Made by a program: the position numbers and the translations under genes. Source: Hydractinia symbiolongicarpus (Eukaryota > Cnidaria > Hydrozoa > Anthoathecata > Hydractiniidae). From it: DNA of 64,000 nt. Position 1 is the stretch's first letter, and every line of letters begins with the position of its first letter. The stretch spans positions 20,228,501 through 20,292,500 of the forward strand of contig NC_079879.1 of NCBI RefSeq assembly GCF_029227915.1. The letters are read 5' to 3'. A model generated the notes under the pieces. The model was not told the DNA's origin. It saw only the letters and a list, made by a program, of their open reading frames with translations, and searched no databases. Shown here in pieces: positions 1-23,000 of this stretch.

Positions 1-40
1 ACAAATCACATTTTAGCTGGTACATATAAAAGTCACTTAC

Positions 41-232
41 AAAAATTCCTCCCCACCAATATGGGTGAAAGGACTCGGTTGTCCGTATTCCTTGTTGTTG
101 TACAGTGGTAATTCCTGATGGCACCTTAGACTGAATTACCCAAGCACATATTGATATTGCAATGCCAAACACCAAGCATAAGGTGCTGATTATTGCTGTA
201 CTTAAAGCAAAACCTTTTTGAATTTTACCCAT
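41..232 (-). CDS. First coding exon of an unidentified multi-pass membrane protein (partial, runs off left edge)
   Basis: Reading down from an ATG at 232-230 in a good initiation context (A at -3, G at +4) gives 64 codons. They end in phase 0 at a strong GTAAGT donor (40-35). The protein starts with MGKIQKG, followed by a hydrophobic segment of about 22 residues (roughly 9-30) and a polar loop. The exon then ends in an aromatic/glycine motif, PYWWGGIF, which looks like the start of a second membrane segment. A 'WGG' at the start of a second helix is seen in CD20/MS4A-like tetraspan proteins, but this is only a resemblance. The remaining exons lie outside the window, so the family cannot be fixed. 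The gene is divergent from SUPT7L. Confidence 0.6.
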
Positions 233-258
233 TGCTTTTTCACTAAAAAAAATGAGAT

Positions 259-266
259 TTATATAT

Positions 267-301
<35 letters not shown>

Positions 302-302
302 T
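259..302. repeat. AT dinucleotide microsatellite
   Basis: About 44 bp of alternating AT with one phase slip (ataata). It lies just upstream of the start codon of the left-edge gene. Confidence 0.9.
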
Positions 303-1202
303 GTGATTAAAACATTCTTTATCGTGGTGTAAAAATTTATACATTTTTGTATTTTTCCACCTTAGTTTTTTTATTGACAAAAAGCATCAAATTTACTAAC
401 ATACCTTGCCATTACTAAACAAAAGGTAACTTGGCTCGTATTTTTTGTTGATTTTTGATGTTATACAGGATAAAAGCATCAGTGAAACAAACTTTTTTAA
501 AGATGGCTAAAAAATATCAATTCTTAATTTTTTGCGCAAAAAGCATCACTGAAAGTGTGTCCAATCTTTAAAATGAAAAAAATTAGTCACACAAAGTTAA
601 TTTTTTGATTTCGTTGAAACTTTATTCAAAAAATCAATTCCTGTGAAATACATTGAACCTGGTTAACAGTGAAGAAAATCCCACACAAAAAATTGAATGC
701 AAGTTCCTTGTAAATTGAAGTTTGTTATGTTTGTAAGCAAGCTTGTAAACATTACAAAATTCCTTCAAAACTAGAAAACAAATAACACTATGTACTGCAG
801 TTTTTTGTTTTTTATTTGTTTCCCTAAGTTACATTACTGCACTGGAAAATTTTTAAACCATTTCAACTTCGATTTTTTAATCTTTTATTTTTTCTCTGGG
901 TGTTTAGTGTTTTGAGTTTGTTATATTGAGGTATTTAAGCCTCCCAGAAGAGAAAATTTGGTCCAGAGTTTGCTGTAGTGAAGGTTCGTATTGTAGAAAA
1001 ATTTATAATACTTTTTTTGTTAGAGGAAAACAAAGGGAAACAGATTTAGTTTGTAAAACCGAGATATTCGTTTTGCAAAGTTCACAATATGAAATTAGTT
1101 CATAATTGTTTATCACGAATTTTAACTGTTTTGTATAAAGCATTTTTTTCCTACATTTAAATAATTAAGATTCCTAAAATTTAATAAAAAATAATTTATT
1201 TG

Positions 1203-1484
1203 TGGCGCTGTAGCTTAATGGTTATAACTCTGACACTTAGTGCATCGGGGTTTGATTTTTCTTGGTGGCAATTCAATTTGGACGAGTAAATATTGCCATA
1301 GCTCTGGGTTAACCCAAGCAATGTTAGGGAAATTGGGGACATGGTACACTGTGTGGGCTAATAAATACTCTAGGACTTCCCATCTAATAACCCATGGCCT
1401 CTACTGGAAATAATAGACGGGGTATATCCCTTCATCTTTGTGAGGCTAGCCATGAAAAATATGCATACCTATCTATCTATCTTA
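1203..1484 (+). mobile_element. tRNA-derived SINE
   Basis: The head (about 1203-1265) resembles a tRNA gene. An A-box-like TAGCTTAATGG is followed about 35 bp later by a B-box-like GGGTTTGATTTTT. A roughly 200-bp unrelated body follows and ends in a TATC tetranucleotide tail (TATCTATCTAT, to about 1482). RNA polymerase III-type head, unique body and short simple-repeat tail are the standard SINE architecture. The B box is degraded (GGTTTGA instead of GGTTCGA), so this copy is probably old. I did not find a second full copy in the window. Confidence 0.7.
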
Positions 1485-1486
1485 GC

Positions 1487-1574
1487 TAGCAGTAAAAAAA
1501 TAATTTCTTAGCAGTAAAAAAATAATTTCTTAGCAGTAAAAGAATAATTTCTTAGCAGTAAAAAAATAACTTTT
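1487..1574. repeat. 22-bp tandem repeat, four copies
   Basis: The unit TAGCAGTAAAAAAATAATTTCT recurs at 1487, 1509, 1531 and 1553 with exact 22-bp spacing and single-base differences. It begins directly at the tail of the SINE, so it may have expanded from the element's 3' end. Confidence 0.85.
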
Positions 1575-2877
1575 TATCAATATTGGTGTTAACCCTCTCC
1601 CTTTACCATCGAAAAAATGCTGAGTGTGGAAAGAATTGATTTGTGCAGCACCCCTAATCGCAAGTGCTTTGTCTCTTAATGATATAATAAGTTCTTCCTC
1701 TCAAAACTGGAGTATGCCCCCCCCCAGGTTTGATAGTTATTATAATTGCTATTACAAATTGCATAATAAATAGAAAATATATTTCTTAATGTAATTTTTT
1801 TCTTTCTGTATACCTCTTGTTCAAGTAGAGTGCTTAAAGGGGCTACGGAACGGCTGTTGGTTTTCAACTTTAGTGACTTACACGAAAATCGAGCTTTATC
1901 TTCTCCAGCCTTGGTCATGTTTTCATCCAGAATGAGTCTCGCTGAAATATTTCTTTGTAATACTTTTCCAAAAAAAATATCGAACCAGTGACAAAATGCG
2001 CTGGTCTGTTCATTGCACAGGACGCGTTTGCTGGATTTTTAATATATGCGCGGGATATAGGTAATGTGAGCTCTTTAACCGGTTTGTAGCCCCTTTTACA
2101 CCCACTTTTTATTTGTCATTATATTGTCATATATATAATTCGGTTATACACATATTGAAGTTTGAAGTTTTGCAAGCATACAAATTGCTGTAGATAGTTT
2201 GTGGATTATAGAGTAAAAGAAAACAGTAATTTAATAGAAGCTAACACTACTTAAAATATGTGAAGAAATCCTAAACAGTCTTTTCAAAACTTATCAAAAA
2301 AATTCACTTTTTCTAATAGTCAGATCCTTGTTGAAATTCATTACAGCTTTCTCTTCTTGCAATTCTTGTAAGAGCATAACAACAAAAAAGTGAAAACTGT
2401 GAAATCGTTTATAAAATAAATATGTTTACAACAAGAATTGTTCGTGATAAACAATATCCTGGTTTAGTTTCGCCCCAAAATAATATCTTCCAGGCCTGTA
2501 TGTCACGTGCTGGACGCAAATTTTAAAGCCATCGCTAATTGAACAATTTCATTGGACCATTTTGCCTACTTCGGTCCGTCCTTTTGTGGAAATTCCGAGA
2601 AAATGAAGCTCCTAGACAAAAAACGCTTGTGTGATGTGTGCAGGGTAGGACGTCATTCTAGACCACATCTAAAAAGCAATAAAAGTACACTACAATATTT
2701 ATAACATTGTTATCAATCCTATTGCCACTATGCCATATAGTATTCCATTTGGCAATGGCTGACACTATCACGTAGCAAAAGAAAATCCAAGTTATTAAAA
2801 AAATATGTAACTTTAAAATTTTGTAAAGATATGGGACAAAAAGGACAACACGGGTTGAGCAAGGCAAAGGATGGGAA

Positions 2878-13229
<10,352 letters not shown>

Positions 13230-13278
13230 TAGTGTAAAGACGGTAGTACTTCAGGTAAACAGTCACTTTGTTGATTAA

Positions 13279-13284
13279 AATAAA
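13279..13284 (+). terminator. Candidate poly(A) signal for SUPT7L
   Basis: AATAAA about 50 bp after the SUPT7L stop codon. It is the first canonical hexamer downstream. Confidence 0.5.
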
Positions 13285-14771
13285 GCAAAAAGTTATATGA
13301 GAATATATAAGAGTTTTTGCATAAGCAATACAGTTGCTAAGGGTGTTGACTAAAATTGAACAGCTTGCTAACCAACTTCCAGGCACAACAGCCTTTCCAT
13401 GAACAATTTTTTATTCACTTAGCAACCATTTTTTATTCGCTTAGCAACCATTTGGACTGTGGCATAAGTTTTTTTGGATATTTTTGTGTGTTGAGTTTAC
13501 TACTGAAGACCTGACCCCTAAAATTCGATGGTTACCCGCGCACAGTTTGGATAAAACTTATTTAATAAGTGGAGTTGAACAACAATACGAGATGTAAAAT
13601 TAACTTTGTGTCGATGACGTGTTGATGACGTGATCATTAATATTTTGTATTTTGTGTATTGTTACATGAGATCATGGCATTTAAAGATTTTTTCAAACGT
13701 ACTTCTAATTCTCTTTTATAGTTTTGAGGATTGATTTCACACGCAAGAATACCAACACATTCACCGAAAAGCTGATGAAATTTACCAGAAGCTTACCAGA
13801 TATATCTTCGGATAAATTATGAACATTTTCATGCATACACATTTTGCTTGTTATACTAGCTTGTATTACTACTGAAATTAGAAATGCGTTTCGTATGCAT
13901 ACAAAAAAGGCATGGCAATGTGCCATCGTTTGTTTTACCGTTAATAAATGAAATCTCCGTCCGATTGCTAAGTTTTTGTTGAATAGAAATCGGCCTTACT
14001 GCTGTAGAATTCCCGTGCCTCCTAAAATAATAAAATCATTTTCGCCGTTTTAACCGTTATTTTAAAATTTCCCGCGTATACGCGAGGTGGTCCGGCAACC
14101 GATGCGTCATTATATAATCTTAAAAAAAGTCAACCCGGTGAGCGAGACAGTGCGCTTGTCGGGAAGTACAAAATATATTCCAGAGTTATCCTAAAATTTT
14201 AATTTTTGATGTGTTTCCTGAAAAAACAGTAAAATCCTCCTTAATTTACCAAAAGAAATAAGTTCCAAAATAAGTGCCTGCGTTACCGTATGATAAACTG
14301 AAATTAAACTTATTTTACGGTGACAATTTTATCTTTCGAGTAACGACTGATGATTGACGGCAGGATTTCTTCACAGACATTAATTTTGTTCTTTATTTTT
14401 TTATTGGTATTTTCATAAGCAATTACTGTGTTTGCTGTACGATTTATTCAATGGGATGAAAGAAAAACAAATATGTTGGTGGGTCGTCATCATAAGATAA
14501 ATATAAATCTTGAATGAAAAATCTCAATGTCAGACATTGTTAAATATGCGCAAGCCTTTAACATAATTCATCAGCTGGAACAAAAAAGATTTGACTGGAT
14601 TTTGCTATCATTATCAACAGAGAAACAATATTATAAAGTTTATATGGGCGGGACAAGACTAAAACTGACATGTTATGTTTTTCCATAGAAAATAGTATTC
14701 TGTGTCAAAAGTTATACAGGATGAACCTCGTTTCCGGGCATTTTGCTTTTTGATTAATTTAATAAGACACA

Positions 14772-14788
14772 GGGGGGGGGGGGGGGGG
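14772..14788 (+). repeat. Homopolymer run of 17 G
   Basis: Unusual in such an AT-rich context. The run can form G-quadruplex-like structure. Its exact length may be a sequencing estimate. Confidence 0.9.
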
Positions 14789-17700
14789 CAAAAGTGACTG
14801 GGATCAAGGCAACGTCTATCCCAGGACCTGTTGTCCCTTTTTGCATATCGGACGGCGAGACGAATAAGTGCAGCGCCGATGAGAAACAAAAAGGCCTGGG
14901 AACAAGGCTGGGATCAAGAATGTTACTGGCACTATTGAACGGGATCCTTGTCTTCCGCTAATGGTCGAAAATGGTCCAAGACTATAATTATATCAAAGTT
15001 AACAATAAAACATAATTTTTATTGCACAAAGTCATACTGTTTTTTTCTACCCAAATTTGGTAGTGCTCTCTATCTTCTTTTATTTGCACATCCACTTTAG
15101 TGTAGACCACTACACGATACTTCATAAGACCGCCCGTAAATACCTTGTACAAATATTTATTTCGATAGAAGAAAACTGCAATTTCAATCCTTTTCAAATA
15201 TCATAATACAACCGCACTCCGTCTGGAGATTGTATAGGTTAAACTGAGGTGTTAATAAATTTGAAGGGCGCTAATTAGAGGGCGTTTCACTGTTTTTAAA
15301 AGTTTTACGAAAATATATTTATGTGTATCACAAGAAACTTTATAGGTTTTGTTGAAAAATGGGAACGTTTAGTCATAGATAAAGCTCCGAAATACAGAGC
15401 TTTCCTGACCAAGAACATCTTTCATGCGCTGTGTACACAGAATTAAAATGGTGTACAAATACAATATATTCACACCGAATATTCTATTTTTATGCAACAA
15501 GCAAACACAGACACGACGCCACTGTGAATACTTCAGCTTTTTATGCAGTATTTACTATGATCTTCATAAACGTTCCGACTTTAGGAGAATCAGGTTCCTA
15601 GATATTCAAATAAACAACTTCATTTCCAGGCTGCTGTATATAAAGTACAGTAAATATTAAAGACGAGGCTGTGGATGTTGTTGTGTAAAGTCAACATGTT
15701 CGGATAAGTTGATGTCGCTTACATTGAAACATGAAGCTGATGATTCATTCCATTTGTTCTTGTTTGTTCAGCACTCGAGACAAAATTCCAAATTTAGCTT
15801 CTGATGTCATTCATGCACGAGTTAATTATGTTGATATTTTCGCAGTAAAATTTCTACAATTCTTATACTCCTTTTTCATATTTTGTGAAGTAAAAAACGT
15901 AAAATGGGTCTTTTTTATATATTTTATACACCAGTTATTATCTTTAAAAGGGTTTAAACCAATATGTTAAAAACGTTAAATGTATATCAAAGAGAGTTTG
16001 GCCGTAGCCTCTTTAAAAAAATAATACTGCAGAAGATCTGCGTAAAATAGGCCAGGGTTGACTTATGCCGCCCTAATTATCCTCGTTTCCTCTTGCCTTG
16101 AATGGCCGTAAGGTCATTTTAGAAGTAAAATGCCATCGGGATAAAGTTGCGGGCTTAATAACTACAACAGCAGCAAAGTTGATAAATTTTAAAAAAAACG
16201 CGACAATGATGGTTACCCAAAGTTTATGCCGCTGACAAAGGTCTGAATTACCATATTATCACACATTCTATTCTCATTTAAAGGCTTGAATTGCCTTTAA
16301 TATATATATGAAACCCCAGTATAAAATAATACACCATAATTTTGTTGTGAGCCGATGTTTTCTCAGCAATACCCCACGTAAGTATTAAAGTTTCTTCACT
16401 GCACTCTTGTTTATGTTCCGGAGAAAAAATATTTTAGTAGATTGTCTCTTTCCGGTATAAAATTCGTAAGCATCCATTTTTAACAGTTCTCATATACTTT
16501 GCAGAACAAGAAAAAGGAAAACGCGGGAAAGTGACTTATTTTTCACAATTTGGTAAAATTCACTAGCACTTTATTACTGCTTTCTTTTCACCTAAAGTAG
16601 TACATTCTCTCGGATACGTTTTACCTTCTTGACAATTCCCTTAAAATATTATCTTTTTTCTCGGAAATTTCCAACACAAAAGCAAATGCTGTCAACTTTC
16701 CTTGAAAATGTTTTTGAAATTAACCTGGCTTCAAGGTTTCTTTTCTCCTTTTTCTGATATGTGAAGAAACCCTAACACTGTGATTCAGGTTTTCTAAAGC
16801 AATATATTTGTTGGTTAAATCTCGAAGACCCTACTCCTAAATTTGCAAAACCTTATTACTGCTAATCATAGTCTGGCCGGGTAAAAAAGAAAGTTTCTGC
16901 TGGTAACATGAATAGTTCTCCCGATAAGGTAAATTTTATCCTCCTAACCACATGATTCCGTGACGTATAAACAGTTTTTTTCGGGTAGATATTAAATCGT
17001 GGTGATAATCCAAACAGTTAATGCGTTTTATGTATAAAATGTATAGTACTTTCAAGAAGTCTGTCTCTAGCACAGTTGAACTGCGAACCATGAATATATA
17101 ATGTAATCTATCATGATTCATGCATCGAACCCAGAAAACCATACGGAAATCATTCATACATGTTTAAATACGAAGAGATTGCATAATCGGGATTTTCGGG
17201 TTAACAACAAGTTACTGATATTTGATCTGTTTTTTTTTATATAAAGGAAATGAAACCTCAGTATATCATGCTTCGTCTCATGTAATAACAACACGCACTT
17301 TCATTGTAAACATACTTGTACCCAGACTCCTGGATGAATGACAACTTTCTTGTTATGATGAAATTAGCACAGTTGTGTGATATCAACATCGAGTCCTGGT
17401 GGTTGGTAAGCGTTTAAAAATTCAACATTCACATAAAGTTGGGAGTATCACTAAGTTTGTAATTCATGGGATCACAAAAATTGTTTATGTTTGATGAAGA
17501 GAGAAAAGTCATTGGTTTTAAGAAAGTGGTATTTAAGTGAAAATAATTTGATGAGATTAGTCTGGAATATAAAAGAATGGAGCTCTAGTGATACAGGCCC
17601 GGCATAGTAGGTTCTTATGCTGAAAAACTCCACATCAATACAAACGTATTACTTTTTTGTTTAACCTTGAATTGTATCGCGTTGTTTTCTATTTTTTTAT

Positions 17701-18840
17701 GAACAGATGTATATATTCCTTTTTTATTTCTAAAGAAATTTATAGTGGTAAATTTTACAGAAAATTTTTATGCTCTTGACCGCAAGTGGGAGATTTATAA
17801 TCTTGACATTCTGTAAGCATGTGGAAGGTCATTAACAGCATGCAGAGAATGATATAATGACGTAATATTTCTGATTTTCATTAATCTTATATTTTAAGGT
17901 ATATTTAAAACTCGTAGGACGAATATTTTTAGATTATTTCTAGATACAGGTAGCTGGGATAACGGGATGACAATTTGGTTTATGCTTTTATATGAGTGGT
18001 CCTTGTTTTAAAATTAGAATCTAATTTACTCGTCGTTCATCTTACTTGCATCAACACGATATTGTTGCTACTACAAAAGTATTAATTTATTCACCTTTTT
18101 AAAAACTTGTTTTACACTTTTAAGGTTTATAAGGAAAGTAAGATTATTAAAATGACAGCAAAGATTTTTTGAAAACACAAATTTGTTTGTATAGATTGTT
18201 GATAGTAAACAATCGTTGACGTACAAATGACATGTCTACGAATAATTGATTGCTTTGTCATAAAAACATATTTGATCAATTTGTGAAAACGTCCAGACCT
18301 CTTGAAAGCCGGGTATGAAGTAATGAAGTAAGATGACAGGAAATATGGCGGGAAATATAAGTACTTCTTAAAACGATGTTTGTTTACTTTTGGAATGAGA
18401 CATGCAACCGCATTTATACCTTTACATACACACTTTTTTTATAAGAATACCAAAATTCTAACCAGGCTGGTCATTATTCTTATTTCTCTGTTGTTATATA
18501 CAATAGACCTATTTTTCTTAACTAGAAATCCTAGCCTGATATTCTTATAAAGCATATTCTTAATAAAAAAAAAAGCGTGTATTTAAAAGAAAACGTTACT
18601 CATCATGACCGGTCCCCGTCCTATTTATAGGGTAAGGGAAGAGAAGTGAGGTGCTGGTGTTTTCTATGCCACTAAGACGAGATTATGTGCATGATTGAAA
18701 AGTTTATGTAACTTTTTCTAAATAAAAAAAAATTTTCACCAGAAAATCTGAGTACGAAGAAGCAAAAATTTGTGACATTCAGCTCTATTTTTTAGGATGC
18801 TTTATTCTATTCTGTATTTATTTCTTTAGATAAAATCAAA

Positions 18841-20040
18841 ATGGAACCTGGTTCACAAGAATACATAATTGTATTCTCTGGGGGGATTATGATCATAATC
18901 CTTTTATCATTATTTGGAAACACGCTGGTATGTTTCGCCGTTTATCATTCAAGAAATCTTCGCGCTGGGGTTAATTATCTTATAGTCTCGCTTGCTGTTG
19001 CAGACATTTTAATAGCATCAATAGCAATGCCGATATGGCTGTTCTTTGAAATAACAGCTTTTAATCACCTATCCCATAATACATCACTCATACTGCATAA
19101 CATTTGGACATTTATAGACATACTTGGTGCAATAGCATCAATCGCCAACTTGACAGCAATAAGCTATGAAAGACTTTGGTCTGTGTTTTCACCATTCAAA
19201 CATCGACGTTACATGACGAGCTTCACAGCTGGGGTTACTATCTTTATTGTATGGGTTTACGCTGTCATAGTAGCAGCGACAAATCTTATGCATAAAGACT
19301 GGGAATATGTGACAATCTACACGGCTTGTATTGGTTTCTTTTTCCCTCTCTCGTTGATAATAATTGCTTACGTGTGCATTTTTATTATCGTTAATAAAAG
19401 TCCACGCAATGTTATTTCACAGCAGGATAATTCACGAATCAACCGGACCATTTGTATTATCGTGGGTTTATTTATTCTATGTTGGGCACCTTTCTTCGTT
19501 ACATCTCTTCTTTTACACAAATGTTTGAGTTGTTATATGTTTATCATTGAAAATTTATGGCTTCGCTCGCTCATCAAATGGTTGCATTATTTTAATAGCT
19601 GCTTAAACCCGCTTGTTTACGGAATTGCAAACGCGCAATATAAAGATGCGTTTAAAGCAGTTTTTCGACAAATGTGTTTCCGGTTTGTGTTTAAAAATCA
19701 GAATGAGAATATTGAAGAATTAAACCTACCCATATATTATCCAAGACAAGTGTCTGAAACTTCAAAAGCACTATGTATAGAACTCACACCGGAAGAGAAA
19801 GAACCAGATGGTGCAATTGGTGGATTTCGACCAATCAATGAGCTTCAAGAAGATCGCTATTTACCAGGCGACTACCGAGCTTTGCCAAGTTTTCCAACGC
19901 CAAGGATGAAGCGCTTACATTCGAATAACACAACCACAACGGAGGAGAGTTTGTTAGGCGCGAATTGCCTTGATGATACAGAAGCGTTACAGAGAGCTTT
20001 ACTTAACCCGGAATCACTAACAAGAACAAGTTACATTTAA
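18841..20040 (+). CDS. Class A (rhodopsin-like) GPCR with aminergic-type pocket residues
   Basis: Intronless CDS of 399 aa; ATG in a good context (AAAATGG). Seven membrane segments with class A landmarks: N27 (1.50) in GN, D55 (2.50) in LAVAD, E110-R111 of the DRY-equivalent (here ERL), W138 (4.50), P169 (5.50), CWAPFF at 214-219 and NPLVY at 256-260. Pocket positions match amine receptors: W89 (3.28), D93 (3.32), W215/F218/F219 (6.48/6.51/6.52), W247 (7.40) and Y250 (7.43). The TM5 catechol serines are absent (T162, A163, G165 near 5.42/5.43/5.46... by count from P169). The conserved TM3 cysteine (3.25) is His86, and the second extracellular loop is very short with no cysteine, so the usual disulfide is missing. 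C228 and C231 in loop 3 may pair instead. C279 after helix 8 is a palmitoylation candidate. The tail is ~110 residues and ends TSYI, a class I PDZ-ligand pattern. Ligand cannot be named. Confidence 0.9.
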   Translation: MEPGSQEYIIVFSGGIMIIILLSLFGNTLVCFAVYHSRNLRAGVNYLIVSLAVADILIASIAMPIWLFFEITAFNHLSHNTSLILHNIWTFIDILGAIASIANLTAISYERLWSVFSPFKHRRYMTSFTAGVTIFIVWVYAVIVAATNLMHKDWEYVTIYTACIGFFFPLSLIIIAYVCIFIIVNKSPRNVISQQDNSRINRTICIIVGLFILCWAPFFVTSLLLHKCLSCYMFIIENLWLRSLIKWLHYFNSCLNPLVYGIANAQYKDAFKAVFRQMCFRFVFKNQNENIEELNLPIYYPRQVSETSKALCIELTPEEKEPDGAIGGFRPINELQEDRYLPGDYRALPSFPTPRMKRLHSNNTTTTEESLLGANCLDDTEALQRALLNPESLTRTSYI

Positions 20041-23000
20041 ATTTTCTTACAACCTCGATATAATTTAAAACTGTGAAGCGTATATTTAAAAAATACAATG
20101 TACAACTATAAACATTACTCCGTATTTTTTATAAAAACTAAAGACTAAAATTGGAATTTAATTCTCTTTTGCTAGATTTTTTTATGGATAACATATTTAT
20201 ACCTGATGCTTCTGTATATAAAGGTCATGTATTATACTTTTGACAAGATATCATATTACATTTTTTTTCTCGTCTTCTTAGTTAGAGTCTGTGCTTAGCG
20301 ATGATTCTTGTGATGAGAATTACTTCCAATAACTTATGTGGCCAGATAATACGATCCACGGCATAAATTTAATTATTTCAAATACCATGAAACGTGAAAG
20401 TGTCTCACAAATACATTTTGGAAAGAATATTTAAAAATAATGCAGTTTTTAGCAACTTTGGCCCAGGGTATACTGCCATAGTTGCCGCCATATAAGATAG
20501 TCGCAAACTTAAAAAGTCGTGACTACAAGGTTGGTGTTTTACTGAAAAAAAAGCGCGAAGAAGACAGAAAGGTGGTTTTATGAGGTTTTTTGCTGCGTCT
20601 ACTTTTCGTATTGCCTCCAAAATGACTTGACTAAGCATAATGGCCTACAGCTTTTTAGTGATTTCTGCAATTCATTATTCGCAGATACTTTATTTGCGTA
20701 TTTGTCCAAAATTCGCGAAAATAGGTCCTCGTGAACCGTGTTAAATTAGAAAGAAATGAATTAAGTGGACGGAACTGCAAAAAACCTCATCAAATAATCT
20801 GTTTCTGAAGTGTTATGAAGGAAACAGTTATCGGAAAAAGCTTTTGACATAATGCGAAACAAAAACAAACAGTTTCAAAATTACACATGAAAAAAAAAGA
20901 AATACTAGTGACCTAGGAGATGTTAAAATACCGATGCTGTTTTATCTTGTTTCTATGTTTTTACTTAGAATTGACTTCCGATGAATAAAATTTTTATTGA
21001 AACCAAAGAAATGGCTCCTACAAAACGCATATCCCACTTACTTTTGTCATCAAATGTTGCTTAAACGACGAGATAAGTGTTTGAAAGAAACTTCTGGAGT
21101 ATTATTTAACTAACTTACAAATTCATTTTTCTGAAAAGACATTTTTTGGTCAAAAAATAGGAACATTACAATCCCGGACACAATATTTTTTCAAAAAAGC
21201 CTTTTTTCAGCAATTTTTTATACTGGACAAACCGCATCACTTGGCCAGTAAGTTTTACTTTGGCAAAGAGGTGGGTTTTTTAATTGCTTGTGGTAAAGAC
21301 CTCTCCCCTGTTTTCCAATAATTTATGTCCAGGTTTGTAGCTAGGTTATTTGAAGATATGACAGTCCAACGCTAGGACAGTTTTCGCACTGTTTTGGCGG
21401 TAAATCTACGTGATCCGTCATTAAAGGGTTAAAGTTTCTAATACAAAAAAATGTTATACCATATACAAGAAAACACACCACCGTTTTCCTTTTTTCCTTT
21501 TTATTTACGCTAAACAGACGTCATATTTTACTTAACAAATTTAACTTTTGATTATCTAGTGTTTCGTTATTGCGATTTTTATTCAAACATTTTGAATTAA
21601 AATGGCCCAATGTAAGTGAAAAGTCATATTTACAATAAAAAAAAATTTCCAAACAGAAATTTCAAGAATAACTAGCCATTTTTTCAAAGGATTTGTGGTG
21701 TGCCTTGTACTTGGGTATATAAAATACGCAAGACACACGCACGTAGGTTTTTTCCATGTGTTGCTAAAGTATTATTTCTATGCCCTTTATGCAGGGTTAT
21801 AAAATAACCCAACCCTGTAATATAGTATTGATGTTTTATCACGGCTTTCTTTTATTTTCATATTTAAAAAAATTACAGTTAACCAGCACTTTCAACACCA
21901 TGTTAGTCAATCTCGTCTGCAGGGCTTTTTTTTACTTTCTGAAATGCGTGCTGGCGCAAAGGAAAAATGTCTTTTTGCGCTAGCCACATATCAGAAAGCG
22001 AAAGAAAAGGCCTTGAAACAAGATTTATTGTTATTGTATTAAAAATTTCAGCACTGTTTGCAACTGTGTTTAATCTTAATGACGTCATCATGACGCTAGA
22101 TAATCGATTACTCGAAATTGCACTGTGAAAGTTTGTTTTGTAGGAAATATTGTCTTAAGGACTGTCTAGAAAATTATCGTGATACTTTTGACACCACTTT
22201 TATTTTTAGCACATTACGTCATTTTTTATCGCAAAGGGAGATTTAGTTATGAGGGAAAAGAACTAATAATTGAATAAAGGAAAAAAATTGGTTTGTTGAA
22301 AAAATTTGATCAAATTTTGTGACGAAAAAGTCACAACTCTTAATTCTTACGCTCTCTTACAACGCAATGCTTTGTAAATTGGTGTGAATTAAAACCTATT
22401 TTAATGGGGTAGGTTAGGTTCCTTTTTGAGGAAGATAAGGAGGGGTGTAAGACCCCAATATTGCCAAACACGCCAATAATTTTCGTGCCCAAAACCTCGA
22501 AAATAATACCACCAAGTTAATCTTAAAAAGCTCGAGAATGCACAATTAAACATCTTATGTTGAAATATTCGGCAAGTTCTCGTTGTGGATATGTTTTCTG
22601 TCTCGTTATACCGTTGATAACCCCTCTGGTTAAACGAAAGATGTAGCTCCCATACACCCTTTTTTATAAGCAGCACAATTTTGGCCGAGGCTTAATGTTG
22701 CTTAAATTCTGCATCATACAGACATTTGCTTGTTGACTTTCTACATGGGAAGATCAAATTTGAATGTTTGTTTGCTTGCTCAGACAAGGCTGGTGTAGCA
22801 ATCAAAATCAAGCTGTTTTAGACATGTTTGTCGTTGTATAATAACTTACGTGAGTTTTATAAAATTGTTGTTTGATAATCCCTGTTTTTTATCCTATTTT
22901 GATTAACTCTTTCAGAAAATTGCTGTTGCTTACAAGTTCCTTCGTATCGATTTTCGCAAGTTTGACCTCAAATAATATCCCTAATAGCAACAGACACTGA

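Larger units (their letters stand above)
233..2877. other. Intergenic region between divergent genes
   Basis: This interval separates the minus-strand gene at the left edge from SUPT7L. It holds an AT dinucleotide tract, a tRNA-headed SINE and a 22-bp tandem repeat, listed separately. The rest is AT-rich sequence with no coding signal I can support. Promoters for both flanking genes should lie here, but I see no convincing core motif. Confidence 0.6.
13230..18840. other. Intergenic region, no gene seen
   Basis: About 5.6 kb of AT-rich sequence between SUPT7L and the GPCR. No open frame here has splice-site support, recognisable motifs or plausible composition. It contains a 17-G homopolymer (14772-14788). 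The last part, ending TTCTTTAG at 18823-18830, could be a 3' splice site for a 5'-untranslated exon of the GPCR. Confidence 0.6.

Noticed and set aside
1203-1275. Functional tRNA gene
   Set aside because: The B box is degraded and the sequence runs into a SINE body and a simple-repeat tail. No proper acceptor-stem pairing could be made.
22401-22676. 91-codon minus-strand frame with Trp-rich end
   Set aside because: No start context, motif or neighbouring exon. Consistent with chance.
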